64,000 nt of DNA from a candidate division KSB1 bacterium (GTDB lineage: Bacteria > Zhuqueibacterota > Zhuqueibacteria > Zhuqueibacterales > Zhuqueibacteraceae), in contig JAPDQB010000009.1 of the NCBI GenBank assembly GCA_034506175.1, positions 82,529 through 146,528 of the forward strand, written 5' to 3'. Position numbers and translations under genes: made by a program. Shown in pieces: positions 63,863 to 64,000 of this stretch. How positions within the stretch are numbered: the stretch's first letter is position 1; every line of letters starts with the position of its first letter. The notes beneath the pieces are model-generated. The model did no database searches. It saw nothing but the letters and a program-made list of their open reading frames with translations, and was not told where the DNA came from.

Positions 63863-64000
63863 ATGTTTCGTTTCCCCCGTTGCCTCAAAATAAAATGTTA
63901 CCCAAATGATGTCAAGAAAAGCAGGCGATTTGACTCAGTTATTTTTTATTGTTGTATTTTTATTAACAAGCTCAAGAATATTTTTAATTTTTATTTTCAT
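63863..64000. other. AT-rich end of window, no feature seen
   Basis: The last 138 bp are very AT-rich with no open frame or repeat recognised. Confidence 0.3.

Overview
The window looks like a chromosomal segment of an uncultured bacterium of the FCB group, most like the KSB1/Calditrichota type. The best clue is a family of secreted proteins ending in a type IX secretion (T9SS) sorting domain of the QNYPNPFNPxT type. At least nine full copies and one remnant lie in the first 30 kb. Intergenic DNA is full of short imperfect palindromic repeats of three families, called A, B and C here. No tRNA, rRNA, CRISPR array or replication origin was seen.

Layout. (1) 0-15.5 kb: plus-strand secreted hydrolases, glycosidase-like beta-propellers and TIM-barrel-like proteins. 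Two are near-identical paralogues whose C-terminal domain has been swapped. Inside this block is a short cluster of integron-like attC sites (10.07-12.56 kb) carrying two cassette-like genes (an NHL propeller and a DUF4932 protein) without an integrase. (2) 15.5-23.7 kb: an ECF-like sigma factor, a one-TM protein with a TPR-like tail, a TPR-CHAT protease lipoprotein on the other strand (frameshifted), and two secreted proteins, one with foreign codon usage. (3) 23.8-30.3 kb: three more T9SS cargo proteins (alpha/beta hydrolase, SGNH hydrolase, YCF48-like propeller). (4) 30.3-35.3 kb: a graveyard of gene fragments surrounding an intact hemX/ccsA-like gene followed 7 bp later by a regulator in which a complete but catalytically dead glutamyl-tRNA reductase (HemA) fold is fused to a sigma-54 AAA+ activator and Fis-type HTH. 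This is the most unusual gene in the window. (5) 35.3-40.8 kb: a proline-iminopeptidase-like lipoprotein, MutM, an adenosine-specific kinase family protein and an Xaa-Pro aminopeptidase. (6) 40.8-41.8 kb: a decayed IS481-like element with 14-bp perfect inverted ends; a fragment of the same left end recurs inverted at 63.8 kb. (7) 41.8-50.2 kb: outer-membrane protein plus CotH kinase, PAP2 phosphatase, SdiA-regulated-type protein, an orphan Pycsar-effector-like membrane protein, an AhpD-like protein, and a polar amino-acid ABC transporter with fused binding protein and permease. (8) 50.2-52.4 kb: a strongly structured, apparently non-coding stretch, a zinc-ribbon protein and an AbiE-type toxin/antitoxin pair in inverted gene order. 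(9) 52.5-57 kb: sialidase-like lipoprotein, LysM-FecR protein and CHASE2-Ser/Thr kinase, probably one signalling operon. (10) 57-64 kb: tandem family-A repeats, LPS-type glycosyltransferases GT2 and GT9 flanking a broken BrnT/BrnA-like TA module, a molybdopterin oxidoreductase and threonine dehydratase.

Several genes carry single-base breaks (amber codon at a lipobox, extra G in a 7-G run, a frameshift in the CHAT gene). These may be real decay, phase-variable sites or assembly errors; sequence alone cannot decide. All function calls come from reading motifs, not from database searches.
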